Assembly: GCA_900548255.1 (NCBI GenBank)
Contig: URKH01000026.1
Span: 1-25,308, forward strand
Source: an uncultured Collinsella sp.
Lineage (GTDB): Bacteria > Actinomycetota > Coriobacteriia > Coriobacteriales > Coriobacteriaceae
DNA length: 25,308 nucleotides
Direction of reading: 5' to 3'
Within the stretch, counting starts at the first letter, position 1, and each line of letters opens with the position of its first letter. The notes under the pieces are model-generated. The model was given only the letters and a program-made list of their open reading frames with translations. It had not been told where the DNA came from and did no database searches. This document shows, in pieces, positions 23,874-25,308 of the stretch. The translations under genes were made by a program, and so were the position numbers.

Positions 23874-24943
23874 CTGGCCGGCTTGACGGCGAACAGCTCA
23901 TCCCAATCGACCAATAGCTCCCGCCGCAGGGCATCTTCGGTGGTGCGTTCCTGATCGGTCTTTGGGATGTAGGGGAGCCCTGCCTTTTTATGGATGAGTT
24001 CGGCGATGTTGTTAAAGCTCTTCGTGTCTTTGATTTGCTCATAGGTTATCTGGATAACGTCATAGCCCATGCTTGTGAGGGCGGTGGTGCGCTCGGCATC
24101 GGAGAGACTTGCGGCTTCGCCATCGTGGGCGGAGCGGCCTTGGCATTCCAAGATGACGCCCATGCTGTCGGTGTTGCTCTCGATGAGGATATCGGCGTAG
24201 CAGCAGGTTTTGTCATACAGTGAGCGCGCGGCGTCGCTGAGTGGGATGCGCACGTTGTTTGCGATGTTGATACCCATGCCGCCCTCGTTGCGGGGGAGCG
24301 AGACAAGTATGGAGGTCTGTACTTCGAAGGGCGAGGCGGTCTGCCCCGTCATGTGCTCGGCCGCCCAGCGCAGTTGTTTAACGCCGCGCAGGCCTGCAGC
24401 CTGCTTGGCGAACGCGGCGATATCCGCCGCGCTGAGGAGCGGCGGGCGCTTCCACAAATTGGTGTCATTGCCCTTGGTGTCGACAACACGCTCCCAACCG
24501 CAGTTGGGTGGAATGAGCTTAAGCGAAATGGCTTCATCGAGTTGTTGTTGCGTTCGCTCGCAGGGCTTAAACACTGCAAAGGAGCCGCACATCTCGTGGC
24601 AAGCCATGAGTAACTGGTTGCGTGAGACCTGCGTAGCAAGGCTGAGCAGCGTAAACTCGGGCGACGTGACATCAAATCCATGTTCAGTTTGCCTAAACGA
24701 CCCGGGAGGCGGCTCTTGGGTCAGGAGGTGCGATTTAAACAGGCTTCGCGACCCGGATTGTACTCGAGTGAATACAAGCCTGTGAAGCGGTGCGTGAAGC
24801 AGGTCTTTTACAACTGCATGACTTCCGAGGCCGCAACATCTGCGATCCATATTGCCAAGGCTAATGGCGGGGTAAAGCCCTAATACCTGCGGCGGGATAC
24901 GGTGATAGTAAAAAGCGGATTGACCGCATAGCGTCAGGTCCAT
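23870..24943 (-). CDS. Protein with Vsr/DUF559-like PD-(D/E)XK C-terminal domain
   Basis: 357 residues on the - strand. ATG 24943 was chosen over one at 25063 because AGGAGG lies 5 nt before it and the extra 40 residues would run through an intergenic palindrome. The N-terminus (DLTLCGQSAFYYHR) and middle (SPEFTLLSLATQ, LLMACHEMCGSFAVF) are not assigned to a known domain. The C-terminus resembles a very-short-patch-repair/DUF559-type nuclease: Asp251 in YADILIESN, then ILECQ with Glu266 and Gln268, GRSAHDG, a conserved DAER (282-285) and GYDVIQITYEQI. Gln replaces the usual catalytic Lys of ExK. That still occurs in active members, so activity is open. This may be one of many paralogues in Coriobacteriia; nothing here identifies its target. 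Codon use looks less GC-rich than upstream genes. Confidence 0.6.
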   Translation of the reverse strand: MDLTLCGQSAFYYHRIPPQVLGLYPAISLGNMDRRCCGLGSHAVVKDLLHAPLHRLVFTRVQSGSRSLFKSHLLTQEPPPGSFRQTEHGFDVTSPEFTLLSLATQVSRNQLLMACHEMCGSFAVFKPCERTQQQLDEAISLKLIPPNCGWERVVDTKGNDTNLWKRPPLLSAADIAAFAKQAAGLRGVKQLRWAAEHMTGQTASPFEVQTSILVSLPRNEGGMGINIANNVRIPLSDAARSLYDKTCCYADILIESNTDSMGVILECQGRSAHDGEAASLSDAERTTALTSMGYDVIQITYEQIKDTKSFNNIAELIHKKAGLPYIPKTDQERTTEDALRRELLVDWDELFAVKPAS

Positions 24944-24994
24944 GATATCCTCCTGGTCGAAATGTGCTTTTGGACCGTGCGATGCCAGCGTCAA

Positions 24995-25122
24995 TTCGGA
25001 AGTATGCGGCAAAATCTGAACCCTGTGAGCAGACCTGGCTTTTGAGGCCAGTTTATCAGGCATTTTGGTGCGAAAAAACGGGGTGTGCTCGGAGGTCTCA
25101 GAATTTGCCGCATACTTCCGAA
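24995..25122. repeat. 128-bp palindromic element with 25-bp arms
   Basis: The arms 24995-25019 and 25098-25122 are inverted copies of TTCGGAAGTATGCGGC plus nine more bases with one mismatch. Inward similarity continues weakly through GAGCA and ACC blocks for about another 20 bp. It lies just upstream of the nuclease-like gene's start. It carries no convincing gene and looks like a MITE or dispersed palindromic repeat, or a paired operator. Confidence 0.75.
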
Positions 25123-25142
25123 AACGCGGTCGATCTGGCTCT

Positions 25143-25160
25143 TGCTAAAACGATTTAGCA
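25143..25160. promoter_or_regulatory. LacI-family operator-like palindrome
   Basis: TGCTAAAACGATTTAGCA has 7-bp perfect half-sites around a centre containing CG, the usual form of LacI/GalR-family sites. The controlled gene is probably beyond the right edge; TTGACA at 25291-25296 may be its -35. The remaining sequence to 25308 holds only a small TTCGCC/GGCGAA hairpin. Confidence 0.45.
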
Positions 25161-25308
25161 GCGTCGGGTAAGGTGTGGTTTCGCCATCGGGCGAACACTT
25201 TTAGCGCTTGGGACTTTATTTTTGGGCCTCGAAAGGTGGATTTCGCGCTTTTGGTAAAGAAATGGGTGCGTGTTTTGCCGTGTGCCGGCATTGACACAGA
25301 AAAAGGGC

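Noticed and set aside
24944..25063. 40-residue N-terminal extension of the nuclease-like gene
   Set aside because: It would translate through the palindrome arm, while an AGGAGG is placed perfectly for ATG 24943.
24964..25158. Small + strand frame (64 codons) across the palindromic element
   Set aside because: It is coded by the inverted repeat itself, has no ribosome site, and gives no plausible protein.
1..25308. CRISPR array, tRNA or rRNA genes, insertion sequences
   Set aside because: No regularly spaced direct repeats, no CCA-type cloverleaf or rRNA stretch, and no transposase-like frame were seen on either strand by eye.

Overview
The window is GC-rich, densely coded bacterial DNA. 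It looks like a member of the Coriobacteriia (Actinomycetota), probably Collinsella or a close relative. That placement is inferred from gene content and composition: a Phe T-box before pheST, a GC-rich proteome, SipW-dependent exported proteins and a DUF4012 protein. No rRNA or other marker confirms it.

Region 1 (1-8879) is the most unusual part. It reads as one co-directional block of eight genes. Four tandem paralogous exported proteins come first (the first cut by the window edge). The three complete ones carry SipW/TasA-type signal peptides ending in A-T-Y/F-A-W-F. They are followed by a SipW-type (ER-type, Ser/His) signal peptidase, a membrane-anchored McrB-like AAA+ ATPase, a protein with a DUF2357/McrC-like N-terminal region and a very long Ala/Glu-rich coiled coil instead of a nuclease, and a second SipW-type signal peptidase. 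Junctions are tight: an 8-nt overlap, a stop/start overlap, a 2-nt gap. A reasonable hypothesis is a dedicated export or assembly system for a surface fibre or sheath, in which a McrBC-derived ATPase pair has been repurposed at the membrane. A defence role remains possible.

Region 2 (8880-15707) holds an EamA-type transporter, a membrane-anchored DUF4012 protein, glmM (peptidoglycan precursor synthesis) and, convergent to it, an M32 metallocarboxypeptidase. A bidirectional terminator separates the last two.

Region 3 (15708-20010) is the phenylalanyl-tRNA synthetase operon. It has an extended -10 promoter, a T-box leader with a UUC specifier and a strong terminator, then pheS and pheT. Two approximately 95-bp imperfect palindromes lie on either side of pheT.

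Region 4 (20011-22980) is an ECF-type metal uptake operon: a fused CbiMN/NikMN substrate-binding subunit, CbiQ and CbiO. A perfect GTGTTACG-N12-CGTAACAC inverted repeat sits at the expected transcription start. It resembles NikR-type operators and suggests nickel as the substrate.

Region 5 (22981-25308) has a zinc-dependent phospholipase C-like protein, a convergent gene for a protein with a PD-(D/E)XK/Vsr-like C-terminus (the two stop codons share one CTAG), then a 128-bp palindromic element and a LacI-type operator-like palindrome. The final stretch appears less GC-rich than the rest, as expected of accessory DNA.
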